Below the pieces are notes generated by a model. It was not told where the DNA came from, ran no database searches, and saw only the letters and a list, made by a program, of their open reading frames with translations. A program made the translations under genes and the position numbers. DNA of 64,000 bases from JAHFUS01 sp035689115 (lineage in GTDB: Bacteria > Actinomycetota > Acidimicrobiia > Acidimicrobiales > GCA-2861595), in NCBI GenBank assembly GCA_035689115.1, contig DASSMA010000074.1, forward strand, positions 1 to 64,000. The letters are read 5' to 3'. Below are positions 56,539-64,000 of the stretch, in pieces (the first letter of the stretch is position 1; each line of letters opens with the position of its first letter).

Positions 56539-59500
56539 CTACTGGCCGCTCGTGTTGAACCAGCCGGCCACGTCGACGACCACGTCGACGCTGCCCTGGA
56601 AGTTCCACAGGTTGAGCGCGCCGTCCGCCCCCAGTTTGACCACGACCTGGTTCGGCACCGTCTGTCCGGCGCTGTAGTTCAGGTTCGAGGCGTTGGGGAG
56701 GACGGCATCCGACGGGTACACCGTGAGGAAGCTAGCTGCCGTCGGGTTGGTGACCGTCACGTTCAGCACCACCGCGGTCGCCCCGGTGGCGGGGACGCCG
56801 CCCTGGCCGGCCACCTGCAACGTCAGGGTGCCGTTGGCACCGAGCGTGGCGCACGGGCCGGGGTTGCAGACGCCGATGCCCGAGCCGCTCCGAGAGTCGA
56901 GGACCCTCGCAGGGGTGATCGGGTAGAGGCGCGAGCCCGCAGTGGAGCCGGCTGTGCCGTACCAGCCGGCGACGTCGGCGATGACGTGCACCGACCCGAA
57001 GGCGTTCCAGACGTTGACCTTGCCGTCGGCCCCGAGCTTCACCGTGACCAGGTTCGGGACTGTCTGGCCGGCGGTGTAGTTGAGGTTCGAGGCGGTGGGC
57101 AACGCGGCGTCCGACGGGTACACCGTGAGGACGCTGGCGGCCGTCGGCTGGGTGACGGTGACGTTCATGACGACCGCCGTCACACCCGTGGCGGGAACAC
57201 CGCCCTGCCCGGTGATCTGGACGCCGAGGGTGCCGCCGGCCCCGATGGCCGCACACGGCGACGGCGAGCAGACGCCCGTCGGCACTCGTGTGTCGAGGAC
57301 CCGTGCAGGAGGCAGCGGGTTGAACCGCGAGCCCGGCGACACGGTGCCGTCGTCGTACCAGCCGGCCACGTCGGCGATGACGTGGACCGACCCGAAGGCG
57401 TTCCAGAGGTTGACCTTGCCATCGGCGCCCACCCTCACCGTGACCAGGTTGGGAACCGTCTGGCCGGCGGTGAAGTTCAGGTTGGACGCGGTCGGCAGGG
57501 GCGCGTCGGACGGGTACACCGTGAGCACGCTGCTGGCCGTGGGCTGGGTGACGGTGACGTTCATCACCACGGCGGAGACCCCCGTGGCGGGGATGCCACC
57601 CTGGCCGGCGACCTGGAGCGACACTGTGCCGCCCGGGCCGAGGGCCCCGCACGGCGAGGGAGTGCACACGCCGGTCGGGACCCGAGTGTCCAGGATGCGG
57701 GCCGGGGTCACCGGCGTGAACGTGCCACCCGACAGCGTGCTGGTGACGATGCGGTCCACGCCACCGGCCAGCCCGAGGGTGGCCAGCGCCGACGTGGCGT
57801 TGGCCACCGTGCCGCCCGGCACGGGCAGGAGCAGACCGCCGAGGCGGGCCACCTCTGCGCCCAGCAGGGCGGAGTGCATCGGATTGGCGCCGTCGCTGGC
57901 GTAGACGACGTTCTTCGGCATGCCCCGGGTCACCGACTCGGTGACCACGGCGTTGGCCGTGGCGTAGAGGTCGGCCCCGCTCAGACGCTTGGGCGTGATG
58001 CCGGTGGTGGTCTGGATGCTGGTGGCCACCGAGGCGCTGACCGCCGAGGTGTCGCCCACGATGATGATGTTGGCGACGCCGCCCGCCCCGGCTGGGACGG
58101 TCGACGAGATGTTCAGCGACTGGAGGGCAGCCGTCGTCTCCGCCGGCACCGAGTTGGCGTTGACGTAGAGGATCGGCAGCCGCCGGTTGGCGGCCAGGGC
58201 GGCTGTGGTTGCCGCCTCCAGCGTGTTCGGGTTGGCGATGATCACCCCGTCGTAGGCGGGCAGCGGCGGGATGGCCGGGATGTTGCCCGAGGCCGGCTGG
58301 GTGGTGCGCTCGGCCGACGACCGGCGGTCGAGGCCGCCGACCGACCCGCCCGTGGGCGTGGTGTCCTGCTGGCTGGTGGCGATGGCCGCCGCCAGCTGGG
58401 CAGGAGTCTCGCCGTTCACGGTGGGACCGTTGCAGCTGGTGGTGCAGCGGTGGATGTTCCCCGCCTTGCCGTAGGGGCCGAGGATGTTGGCGAGGTCGGT
58501 GTCCACCTGGGTGGACAGGGCCGCGGTGTCGCCGATGACGTAGGCACCATCGGGGTGGATCCGGGCGATCTCGTTCTTGACCGCCTGGGTGAGGCCGCTG
58601 GCCGGTGCGGCCAGGAGCGACCCCACGTTGCCGCGGGCGAGGACGCCGGCGGCGAGAGCGCCGGTCCAGTCGGATTCGTTGACGATCACCACGCGGGTGG
58701 CCGACTGGCTGGCGAACCCGGACACCAGGCGGCCTTCGTTGCCACCCGGGTAGGCACGCTGCGACAGGGCGATGCTCAGTGCCTCGGAGTTGCCCTGGCC
58801 CACCTGGTCGGTGAGGATCGAGCCGTTGCCGCTGGCGGCGTTGAGGTTCACCTGGCGGACGTAGATGTCCTGGCTGTCGCTGTTGGTGTGGTTGCCCTCA
58901 CGGGGGTCCATGTCGGCGACCAGCACCTTGTCGGTGCCCTGGGGCACGAGAGCGGGGCCGTAGTCCCAGTACGTGCTGAACCGGTAGTCGTAGCCGACGT
59001 CGAGGCCCTGCGACCGGTCGTTCACCCGCCGGTTGCTGGCACCGGTGACGCCGCTGTCGGTGGAGTAGGTGTAGTACGTGTCGCCCAGGCGCTCGTCGGG
59101 GCACTCCACGTGGGTGTGGGTGCACCGGCCGGTGACGTTCTGGAACAGGGTGCCGTCGGTCTGGTAGGTCCGGGTCCGGGTGGACGTGGGGATGTACCAG
59201 TGGCGGCGGTCCTGCCAGATGATGTCGATGCGACCGTCGGACGCCAGCGTGATGTTGGGATGACGGGTCTGGGTGATCTCCGGGGCGACGATGCCCGAGT
59301 TGCCCGTGGTGGCCTGGGGCGCGTTGTTCACCATGCGGGGGTTGTCCCAGGTGGTGCCGCCGTCGACGGACCGGGTGAAGTACACGTCCTGGTCGTTGTG
59401 GATGAAGTGGTCAGCGGCCGAGAACTGGCCGCCGGCGTACGCCGGGCAGGTCTTCGGGGGGTTCGGGAAGGTGGGGAAGACAGTGGGCGTGGCGTTGGAC

Positions 59501-60831
59501 GACCACGGGCTGCACTGGTTGGCCGAGGTCGAGTTGTTGCCCAGGAACGGGCCCTGGTTGTAGACCATGTAGATGTTGCCGCTGGTGCCGTCGACGGCCA
59601 GCCGGGGCCAGGTGGAGGCGTTGAAGTACGTCGGCGTGGCCGAGTAGGGCGACACCACCGGTCCGGAGTACACGTAGCCCTGGACGTTGACGACGCGCTC
59701 CTTGCTCCAGGTGGCGCCGTTGTCCAACGACTTGGCCAGGACGATGTAGCCGTCGCTGACGTTCTCCCCCTGCTCCTCGTTGACCGGGGGACCGGTGCAG
59801 GAGAAGGTGGCGGTCGGGGTGCAGCCCGGGCCGATCGAGCTTCCGTTGGCCTTCTGCGTGCGCCACGCCACGTACAGCGTCCTGACGCCGCTGACGACCG
59901 GACCGAACACGGGGTTGCTCATCTCGGTGGCGTACTTGTTCGTGTCGCCGGTGGCCGTGAGCGTGCAGCTGGTGGGGTCCTTGGGGATGGTGCAGGTGTA
60001 GGCGGCCGCCGGCACCGTGGTGTTCGACGCCTCGACGGGCGCCTGCCAGGTGGAGCCCGAGTCGTCCGACCGGATGACCATGGCCTGCGAGTTGCCGGGC
60101 GAGGTGCGGATGGCGCCGATGTAGATCTGGTCGTCGGTTGTCGACGAGGTCCTCGGGTCCACGACCAGCTCGGGGAAGGTGAAGTCGGGGTTCTTGCTGG
60201 TCCCCCCGATCATCCCCGGCACCTCGATCGCCGTCGAGTAGGTCCTGCCGCCGTCGGTCGACTTGGCGAACAGCACCGTCGAGCCGATGGTGGTGGTGCA
60301 GCCGGGCGAGGTGGCCAGGGCGCACCGGGTGGCGGCGAACACCGAGTACACGGTGGCGTTGGCGGCGCCGACACCGGCGGGCGAGCCGAAGGCCACGCCC
60401 TGCTGGTCGACGTTCGAGGCGCCGTGGCCCAGCACCGAGCAGGGGCCCGGGCTGCTGGTCGGGTAGGCCGGCGAACCGCCGGCGGGCGCCTGGAAGTCGC
60501 CACCTGCGTTGCTGGCGTCCCAGGTGGTGCCGCCGTCGAAGGTCACGTGGAACGAGCACTCCTCACGGACGATGTCCTGCTCGATCTCCACGACGTGGTT
60601 GGAGTCGGCCGGGTCGACGGCCAGCGTCTCGCCCGACTTGCCCCGCGTGGCGGAGGCGTCGTTGCCGAGACGGTGGTCGGGCGCCGTGCGGATCTGCCCG
60701 GGGGCAGCGCCGGCGCCGGGTGCGCCGGCTAGGAGCGTCGCCCCCAGGCTGAGGAGGGCGATGATGGCCGGCGCTCGTCGGAAGTGGGTGCGCCGTCCCG
60801 TCGGTCGTTGGAAGAACATGGTGTCTGACAT
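56539..60831 (-). CDS. Large secreted BNR-propeller / cell-wall-binding protein with three C-terminal repeats
   Basis: A 1430-residue secreted protein. Start ATG 60831 or 60819 (AGGGGG lies just upstream). Signal peptide: APAIIALLSLGATLLAGAPG, cleaved near residue 45. Residues ~50-700 hold sialidase/BNR-type blades (FAKSTDGGRTYS, RSDDSGSTWQAP, LAKSLDNGATWSKE, FTRSVDGGTTWDNP; S-x-D-x-G-x-T-W Asp-boxes). Residues ~710-1030 match cell-wall-binding repeat 2 (RVVIVNESDWTGALAAGVLA, YVIGDTAALSTQVDTDL, IIIVGDTSAVSASVATS). Residues ~1035-1425 are three ~130-residue repeats starting TPARILDTR, PPARVLDTR, TPARVLDSR and ending DVAGWY or DVAGWF. No sortase signal or C-terminal TM, so attachment is by the cell-wall-binding block. 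No sialidase catalytic residues are assignable. A structured-looking leader precedes it. Confidence 0.9.
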   Translation of the reverse strand: MSDTMFFQRPTGRRTHFRRAPAIIALLSLGATLLAGAPGAGAAPGQIRTAPDHRLGNDASATRGKSGETLAVDPADSNHVVEIEQDIVREECSFHVTFDGGTTWDASNAGGDFQAPAGGSPAYPTSSPGPCSVLGHGASNVDQQGVAFGSPAGVGAANATVYSVFAATRCALATSPGCTTTIGSTVLFAKSTDGGRTYSTAIEVPGMIGGTSKNPDFTFPELVVDPRTSSTTDDQIYIGAIRTSPGNSQAMVIRSDDSGSTWQAPVEASNTTVPAAAYTCTIPKDPTSCTLTATGDTNKYATEMSNPVFGPVVSGVRTLYVAWRTQKANGSSIGPGCTPTATFSCTGPPVNEEQGENVSDGYIVLAKSLDNGATWSKERVVNVQGYVYSGPVVSPYSATPTYFNASTWPRLAVDGTSGNIYMVYNQGPFLGNNSTSANQCSPWSSNATPTVFPTFPNPPKTCPAYAGGQFSAADHFIHNDQDVYFTRSVDGGTTWDNPRMVNNAPQATTGNSGIVAPEITQTRHPNITLASDGRIDIIWQDRRHWYIPTSTRTRTYQTDGTLFQNVTGRCTHTHVECPDERLGDTYYTYSTDSGVTGASNRRVNDRSQGLDVGYDYRFSTYWDYGPALVPQGTDKVLVADMDPREGNHTNSDSQDIYVRQVNLNAASGNGSILTDQVGQGNSEALSIALSQRAYPGGNEGRLVSGFASQSATRVVIVNESDWTGALAAGVLARGNVGSLLAAPASGLTQAVKNEIARIHPDGAYVIGDTAALSTQVDTDLANILGPYGKAGNIHRCTTSCNGPTVNGETPAQLAAAIATSQQDTTPTGGSVGGLDRRSSAERTTQPASGNIPAIPPLPAYDGVIIANPNTLEAATTAALAANRRLPILYVNANSVPAETTAALQSLNISSTVPAGAGGVANIIIVGDTSAVSASVATSIQTTTGITPKRLSGADLYATANAVVTESVTRGMPKNVVYASDGANPMHSALLGAEVARLGGLLLPVPGGTVANATSALATLGLAGGVDRIVTSTLSGGTFTPVTPARILDTRVPTGVCTPSPCGALGPGGTVSLQVAGQGGIPATGVSAVVMNVTVTQPTASSVLTVYPSDAPLPTASNLNFTAGQTVPNLVTVRVGADGKVNLWNAFGSVHVIADVAGWYDDGTVSPGSRFNPLPPARVLDTRVPTGVCSPSPCAAIGAGGTLGVQITGQGGVPATGVTAVVMNVTVTQPTAASVLTVYPSDAALPTASNLNYTAGQTVPNLVTVKLGADGKVNVWNAFGSVHVIADVAGWYGTAGSTAGSRLYPITPARVLDSRSGSGIGVCNPGPCATLGANGTLTLQVAGQGGVPATGATAVVLNVTVTNPTAASFLTVYPSDAVLPNASNLNYSAGQTVPNQVVVKLGADGALNLWNFQGSVDVVVDVAGWFNTSGQ
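56551..57722 (-). repeat. Three tandem ~385-bp coding repeats
   Basis: Approximate units 57345-57722, 56950-57333 and 56551-56932, encoding three copies of a ~130-residue module: P-A-R-x-L-D-[TS]-R, a VxGQGG[IV]PATG block, VVxNVTVTxPTAxSxLTVYPSD, ASNLNxxAGQTVPN and DVAGW[YF]. The first two are closest to each other (both LDTRVPTGVC and WNAFGSVHVIADVAGWY). Confidence 0.85.
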
Positions 60832-60839
60832 CCCCCTGT

Positions 60840-61080
60840 TGCTGTCGTGGCGCGCCGCCGCCTGCGTATCGCAGACCACGCCGCGCGGGTACCAGCCGCG
60901 TGGTGGGAGGTTCGTCGCGCCGATCCCGCCGGCACGAACGGCTCCGAGGAGCCCTGCCACCCCGCCGCACTGACATCCGCTCGCCCCATCGGCGCCGGAA
61001 ACCTGCCCCCCGGGCACGGGTGTTCCGGTTCCCCGGGATCCACCCCCCAACGGAGCAGGGTGCTGCTGAACTGCCGGACT
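60840..61080 (-). ncRNA. Possible structured 5' leader (c-di-AMP riboswitch-like, tentative)
   Basis: The 324-bp gap between the two minus-strand genes holds, upstream of the BNR/cell-wall-binding gene, G/C-rich blocks whose order resembles the ydaO/yuaA c-di-AMP aptamer: CGGGGAACCGGAACACC, then GATGGGGCGAGCGG, then GTGGCAGGG, then ACGAACC and GCGGCTGGTACCCGCG. Actinobacterial ydaO elements precede cell-wall protein genes, which fits. The match to the consensus is loose and was judged by eye; it may be only GC-rich spacer. The rest of the gap contains the upstream gene's terminator. Confidence 0.25.
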
Positions 61081-61100
61081 GCAACCTGCTCATCGCAGGC

Positions 61101-61136
61101 AACAGCGGTGGCCGCCGATCGACGGCCACCGCTGTT
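61101..61136 (-). terminator. Hairpin terminator of the TIG/IPT-like gene
   Basis: A perfect 14-bp stem (arms 61101-61114 and 61123-61136, AACAGCGGTGGCCG) with an 8-nt loop, 20 nt past the stop of the minus-strand gene at 61156. No T run follows. Confidence 0.78.
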
Positions 61137-61155
61137 GGGTACGACTGCTAGATGC

Positions 61156-62181
61156 TCAGTGCACTGCGTGCTGCCGCGCCGTGGTGCGGCGGCGGCTGGC
61201 GCGGAACGCCTCGAAGCCGAGGACGGCCGCACCGAGGGTCATGACCATGGCGGCCAGGATGCCGGCGATCGCAAGGCGGGTGGCCGTGTCGGCCCGGTGG
61301 GGAGCCGACGACCGGGGCAGGAGGCTCGAACCACCAGTGGGCGTCGAGGAGGTGCCCCCGACGATCCCGGAGCCGCCCGAGGGCGTGCCCGGGCCGCTGG
61401 AGGGTTCGAGCGAGCCGGTGGCGGCGGCCGGAGAGCCGGACGCTTGGGCCGGGGCTTGGCCGACGACGGCCGGGCCGCTGGACGGCTCGACCGAGCCGGT
61501 GGCGGCGGCCGGAGAGCCGGACGCCTGGGCGTGGATGGCGACGGGCGCCCGCCCGGCGGGAGCAACCGGGGTGGTGCCCTGGCCGGCCTCCGCCGGGGTC
61601 ACGTCGTGGGCGCTGACGACAGCCGCCGGGGCGGCGGAAGCGGTCGGCGCAGCGGTGGCGGCGGCGGCGCCGGTGTCGGTCTGCGCAGCAGCCGGAGTGG
61701 CAGCGGTGTCGGACGAGGCCGGGACCGGAGCGGCGGCGGCGCTGGAGGCCGACGCGCCCGAGGCGGTGACGTCGATCGACGCGCGGCCGGGGCTACCCGA
61801 CTTCGGCGTGCCGTTGGAGGCGTTCTGCTGCGTGACGATGATGGTGTGCGACCCGACAGAGGTGCCGGCGGGGATCGTGACACTGACGCTGAAGCTGCCG
61901 GTGGCGGGCTGCACGGGCGTCGGGACCGTGGCAAGGATGTTCGCCGGGTTCTCGACGTCGTCTATGCGGATGGTGATGGGACCCCACGTGGTGAGCGTGG
62001 TGGTGTTGGTGCCGTAGTTGTTGCCGGTGACCGTGACCGCCGTACCGGCGGCCGCCGAGCCCGGCGACACCTGCGCGGTGGTGACCGTCTGGCAGGCGTA
62101 CGCCACCGACGCCATGCCCACGGGTAGTGCCGCAACTGCTACAAGTCCGACGATCCGCCGCCGTCCCTTCAGAAGGCGCAT
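61156..62181 (-). CDS. Secreted IPT/TIG-like domain protein with Ala/Pro-rich stalk and C-terminal TM
   Basis: A 341-residue surface protein from ATG 62181 with AAGGGGAGGG upstream. Signal peptide: IVGLVAVAALPVGMASVAYA, ~10-29, followed at once by a Cys. Residues ~35-140 are Ig-like (IPT/TIG-type: VSPGSAAAGTAVTVTGNNYG, SFSVSVTIPAGTSVGSHTII). A ~170-residue Ala/Pro/Ser-rich stalk follows and contains a tandem duplication of QASGSPAAATGS[VL]EPSSGP. A C-terminal TM helix (AIAGILAAMVMTLGAAVLGF) ends in a basic tail (RASRRRTTARQ). Same overall plan as the protein at 55454. Function unknown; it would display an Ig-like domain beyond the cell wall. A promoter TTTCAG-N17-TAGACT lies about 60 nt upstream. 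Confidence 0.8.
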   Translation of the reverse strand: MRLLKGRRRIVGLVAVAALPVGMASVAYACQTVTTAQVSPGSAAAGTAVTVTGNNYGTNTTTLTTWGPITIRIDDVENPANILATVPTPVQPATGSFSVSVTIPAGTSVGSHTIIVTQQNASNGTPKSGSPGRASIDVTASGASASSAAAAPVPASSDTAATPAAAQTDTGAAAATAAPTASAAPAAVVSAHDVTPAEAGQGTTPVAPAGRAPVAIHAQASGSPAAATGSVEPSSGPAVVGQAPAQASGSPAAATGSLEPSSGPGTPSGGSGIVGGTSSTPTGGSSLLPRSSAPHRADTATRLAIAGILAAMVMTLGAAVLGFEAFRASRRRTTARQHAVH

Positions 62182-62239
62182 CTGACTGAATCCCTCCCCT
62201 TCGAGTGAACGTGCGCGGGGGGTGTCCCCGCCGGGCGGA

Positions 62240-62268
62240 AGTCTAAAGGGTCCGATGTGCAACTGAAA
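62240..62268 (-). promoter_or_regulatory. Promoter TTTCAG-N17-TAGACT
   Basis: Minus strand: TTTCAG (62268-62263), 17-nt spacer, TAGACT (62245-62240), giving a leader of about 55 nt before ATG 62181. Confidence 0.5.
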
Positions 62269-62334
62269 GGCCTTGCTGCAACTATTTTGGGCGAGTGGCG
62301 GCGTCTAGCACCGCGACTAGTGCGGGGGGTCACG

Positions 62335-63927
62335 ATGAGCGAACAAGCGATCACGGAGAGCGTCTCTCGGCGCCGTCGGGGCGGCGGCGTGCGCCGGGTC
62401 GTCCTCTTGTTGGTCGCCGTCGGGTGTGCCGCCGGCGCGGCGGTTCTGTCGATCTCGTTAGCTTCGACGAGTCATCGCGTCACCGTCGGCGGCAACGTCT
62501 TCGTGAACCGGCCCCGGCCCATCGACGCCAACAACTCGCCGACGCTGGCCCGGAACCCGCAACGGCCCACCAACCTCGTGCTCACCCACCGCGTCGACCG
62601 GCCCGGCTTCTCGGCCGCCCTGGACTGGAGCCTCGACGGGGGCAGGTCGTGGGGCACCACGAGCCTGCCCCTGCCGTTGGGCAAGGACCGGCCGTTCGCG
62701 CCCGACGTGGCGTTCGGGCCCGACGGCACCCTGTTCGTCTCCTACGTCAACCTCCAGGGCAACGGGAACACCCCCGAGACGCTCTGGGTGGCCAGGTCGG
62801 AGGACGGCGGGCGGACGCTCCAGCCCCCGGTGAAGGTCGCCGGCCCCCTCGCCTTCCAGGCCCGGGTCGTCGTCGACCGGTCCGGCGTCGTCCACCTCAC
62901 GTGGCTCCAGGCCGCGTCGGTCGGCTTCCTCCAGCTCACCGGCGGCCCCAACCCGGTCGTCGCCTCCCACTCCGACGACCGTGGCAGGACGTTCTCGGCG
63001 CCGGTGGTGGTGAGCGACCCCGCCCGGGAGCGGGTCGCAGCGGCCAGCCCGGTGGTCGACGCCAGGGGCGACCTGGTCGTGCTCTACGAGGACTTCACGA
63101 GCGACCACCGGGATTTCGAGTACCTCGACGGGCCGCCGGCCGAGGACCCCTTCGCCCTGGTGGTCACCCGATCCAACGACGGGGGGAAGACGTTCTCCAG
63201 GGGCGTGGTGGTCGACGACGGGCTCGTCGCCTACAAGCGGTTCCTGGTGTTCCTTCCCGAGTTTCCCTCGGTCGCCGCCGGCGCCGGCGGCGACCTGTAC
63301 GTGGCCTGGGCCGACGGCCGCAACGGCGACGCCGACGTGCTCGTCCGTCGCTCGCCCGACGGGGGACGCACCTGGGACGCACCCGTCCGGGTGAACGACA
63401 ACCACCTCGGCGACCACACCTCGCAGTACCTGCCCCGCATCGCGGTGGCCCCGAACGGCCGGGTCGACGTCCTGTTTCTCGACCGGCGCCTGGACCCGAA
63501 GAACAAGATGACAGACGCCTGGCTGGCCACGTCCTACGACAGGGGCCGCCACTTCCACGACGTGCGGGTGTCGAGCCGGTCGTTCGACTCCACGGTGGGG
63601 CCGGCCGTCGACGAGAAGCAGGAGATCGACTTCGGGTCCCGGCTGGGCCTGGTGAGCACCGACGCAGGCAGCATCATGGCCTGGACGGACAGCCGGCTGG
63701 GCGACCGGAACACCGGCCGGCAGGACATCGCCGCGGCGTCGGCCCAGGTGCGGACGGTGGGCCCGCCGGCCGGCAGGGTCGCCGCCGCCGCCGGGTTGCT
63801 CGCCGTCGCCGGGATCGCCCTGGTGGCGCTGTGGGCCACCGGGCGCCGGCGCTCCGGATCCGACGACGATGACGACGAGCCCGTCCGGGAGCCGGCCGGG
63901 GTCGATCTCGGGGTCGTCCGCCGGTGA
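62335..63927 (+). CDS. Membrane-anchored BNR/sialidase-like beta-propeller protein
   Basis: A 530-residue protein from ATG 62335 with GGGGGG 5 nt upstream. A basic N-terminus (SRRRRGGGVRR) leads into a TM/signal segment (VVLLLVAVGCAAGAAVLSISL, ~24-44). Residues ~55-475 form a propeller with repeated Asp-boxes: LDWSLDGGRSWGTT, VARSEDGGRTLQPP, SHSDDRGRTFSAP, RSNDGGKTFSRG, RRSPDGGRTWDAP and SYDRGRHFHD, about six blades. A C-terminal TM helix (VAAAAGLLAVAGIALVALWA, ~485-505) and acidic tail (GSDDDDDEP) follow. The catalytic Arg triad/Tyr of sialidases cannot be assigned, so a binding role is as likely. Related in fold to the large protein at 56539. Confidence 0.85.
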   Translation: MSEQAITESVSRRRRGGGVRRVVLLLVAVGCAAGAAVLSISLASTSHRVTVGGNVFVNRPRPIDANNSPTLARNPQRPTNLVLTHRVDRPGFSAALDWSLDGGRSWGTTSLPLPLGKDRPFAPDVAFGPDGTLFVSYVNLQGNGNTPETLWVARSEDGGRTLQPPVKVAGPLAFQARVVVDRSGVVHLTWLQAASVGFLQLTGGPNPVVASHSDDRGRTFSAPVVVSDPARERVAAASPVVDARGDLVVLYEDFTSDHRDFEYLDGPPAEDPFALVVTRSNDGGKTFSRGVVVDDGLVAYKRFLVFLPEFPSVAAGAGGDLYVAWADGRNGDADVLVRRSPDGGRTWDAPVRVNDNHLGDHTSQYLPRIAVAPNGRVDVLFLDRRLDPKNKMTDAWLATSYDRGRHFHDVRVSSRSFDSTVGPAVDEKQEIDFGSRLGLVSTDAGSIMAWTDSRLGDRNTGRQDIAAASAQVRTVGPPAGRVAAAAGLLAVAGIALVALWATGRRRSGSDDDDDEPVREPAGVDLGVVRR

Positions 63928-63940
63928 CGGCCGGCGGACG

Positions 63941-64000
63941 GTGGTGACCTCGGGCGCTCGGCGGCGCTGGGTGCTGGCGGCGGGCGTCGCCCTGTCGGCC
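63941..64000 (+). CDS. Start of a secreted protein, truncated by the window
   Basis: GTG 63941 (or 63944) opens a frame that runs off the end: a basic start (TSGARRRW) followed by a hydrophobic segment (VLAAGVALSA), the beginning of a signal peptide. It lies 13 nt after the propeller gene. Only 20 codons are visible. Confidence 0.5.
   Translation, partial: MVTSGARRRWVLAAGVALSA

Noticed and set aside
56386..60732. A 1448-codon plus-strand frame opposite the BNR/cell-wall-binding gene
   Set aside because: Repetitive V/G/D/R/H-rich antisense translation; the minus frame has a signal peptide and Asp-boxes.
56538..60831. Catalytic sialidase activity for the BNR proteins
   Set aside because: Asp-boxes are present but the arginine triad, nucleophilic tyrosine and RIP motif of true sialidases could not be located.
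1..64000. CRISPR arrays, insertion sequences, integrases, phage or defence genes
   Set aside because: None seen: no regularly spaced short repeats, no transposase or integrase motifs, and the tRNA-Leu is not flanked by a duplicated 3' end.

Overview
The window is high-GC DNA (GC-rich third codon positions, many GTG starts, a Gram-positive-type LexA box CGAAC-N4-GTTCG upstream of dinB) and reads as an actinobacterial chromosome. An Acidimicrobiia-like lineage is my guess from gene content, but nothing here names a genus. No transposase, integrase, phage gene or CRISPR array is visible, so this is ordinary chromosome carrying a large surface-polysaccharide locus.

Layout. 1-8.5 kb: the 3' end of a secreted beta-propeller-like protein, a three-module glycosyltransferase, then a tightly overlapping run of an AMP-forming acyl-CoA synthetase, two GNAT acetyltransferases and a lipoprotein. 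8.5-13.6 kb: SOS-controlled dinB, two small ORFs, a VOC protein, a 2OG-Fe(II) oxygenase, a winged-helix HTH_42 protein and a membrane protein. 13.67 kb: tRNA-Leu(UAA). 13.8-18.1 kb: a PAS/GAF/SpoIIE/HATPase phosphatase divergent from a GAF histidine kinase. 18.1-20.1 kb: a LOG-like protein and an ArsC-like protein whose start codons interlock, a PadR-like regulator with a palindromic operator, and a hypothetical protein. 20.1-25.8 kb: an operon of NlpC/P60 hydrolase, thioredoxin-NHL protein and quinone oxidoreductase, divergent from fumC, then a thioredoxin-like protein. 25.9-27.7 kb: an eIF2B-like protein and a principal-type sigma factor. 27.7-33 kb: a membrane-anchored solute-binding protein divergent from the standout gene, an FtsH-like membrane protease with three tandem intact AAA+ modules in front of a single M41 peptidase domain.

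33-55 kb is a surface-polysaccharide locus. It has two DUF4012 proteins, a fused double GT4 glycosyltransferase, a Wzx-type flippase with a GT2 and a hexapeptide acyltransferase on the plus strand, and a nine-gene minus-strand operon (initiating phosphoglycosyltransferase, GT4, Wzc-like tyrosine kinase, GT2, GT4, Wzy-like polymerase, three GT4). No outer-membrane exporter is present, as expected for a monoderm. Together the genes can prime, assemble, flip, polymerise and length-control a heteropolysaccharide.

55.4-64 kb encodes surface proteins: two small signal-peptide/C-terminal-TM proteins, a 1430-residue BNR/cell-wall-binding protein ending in three tandem ~130-residue repeats, a membrane-anchored BNR propeller, and the start of another secreted protein.

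Regulation. At least eight start codons sit 6-10 nt after a TANNNT -10 box, which points to widespread leaderless transcription.
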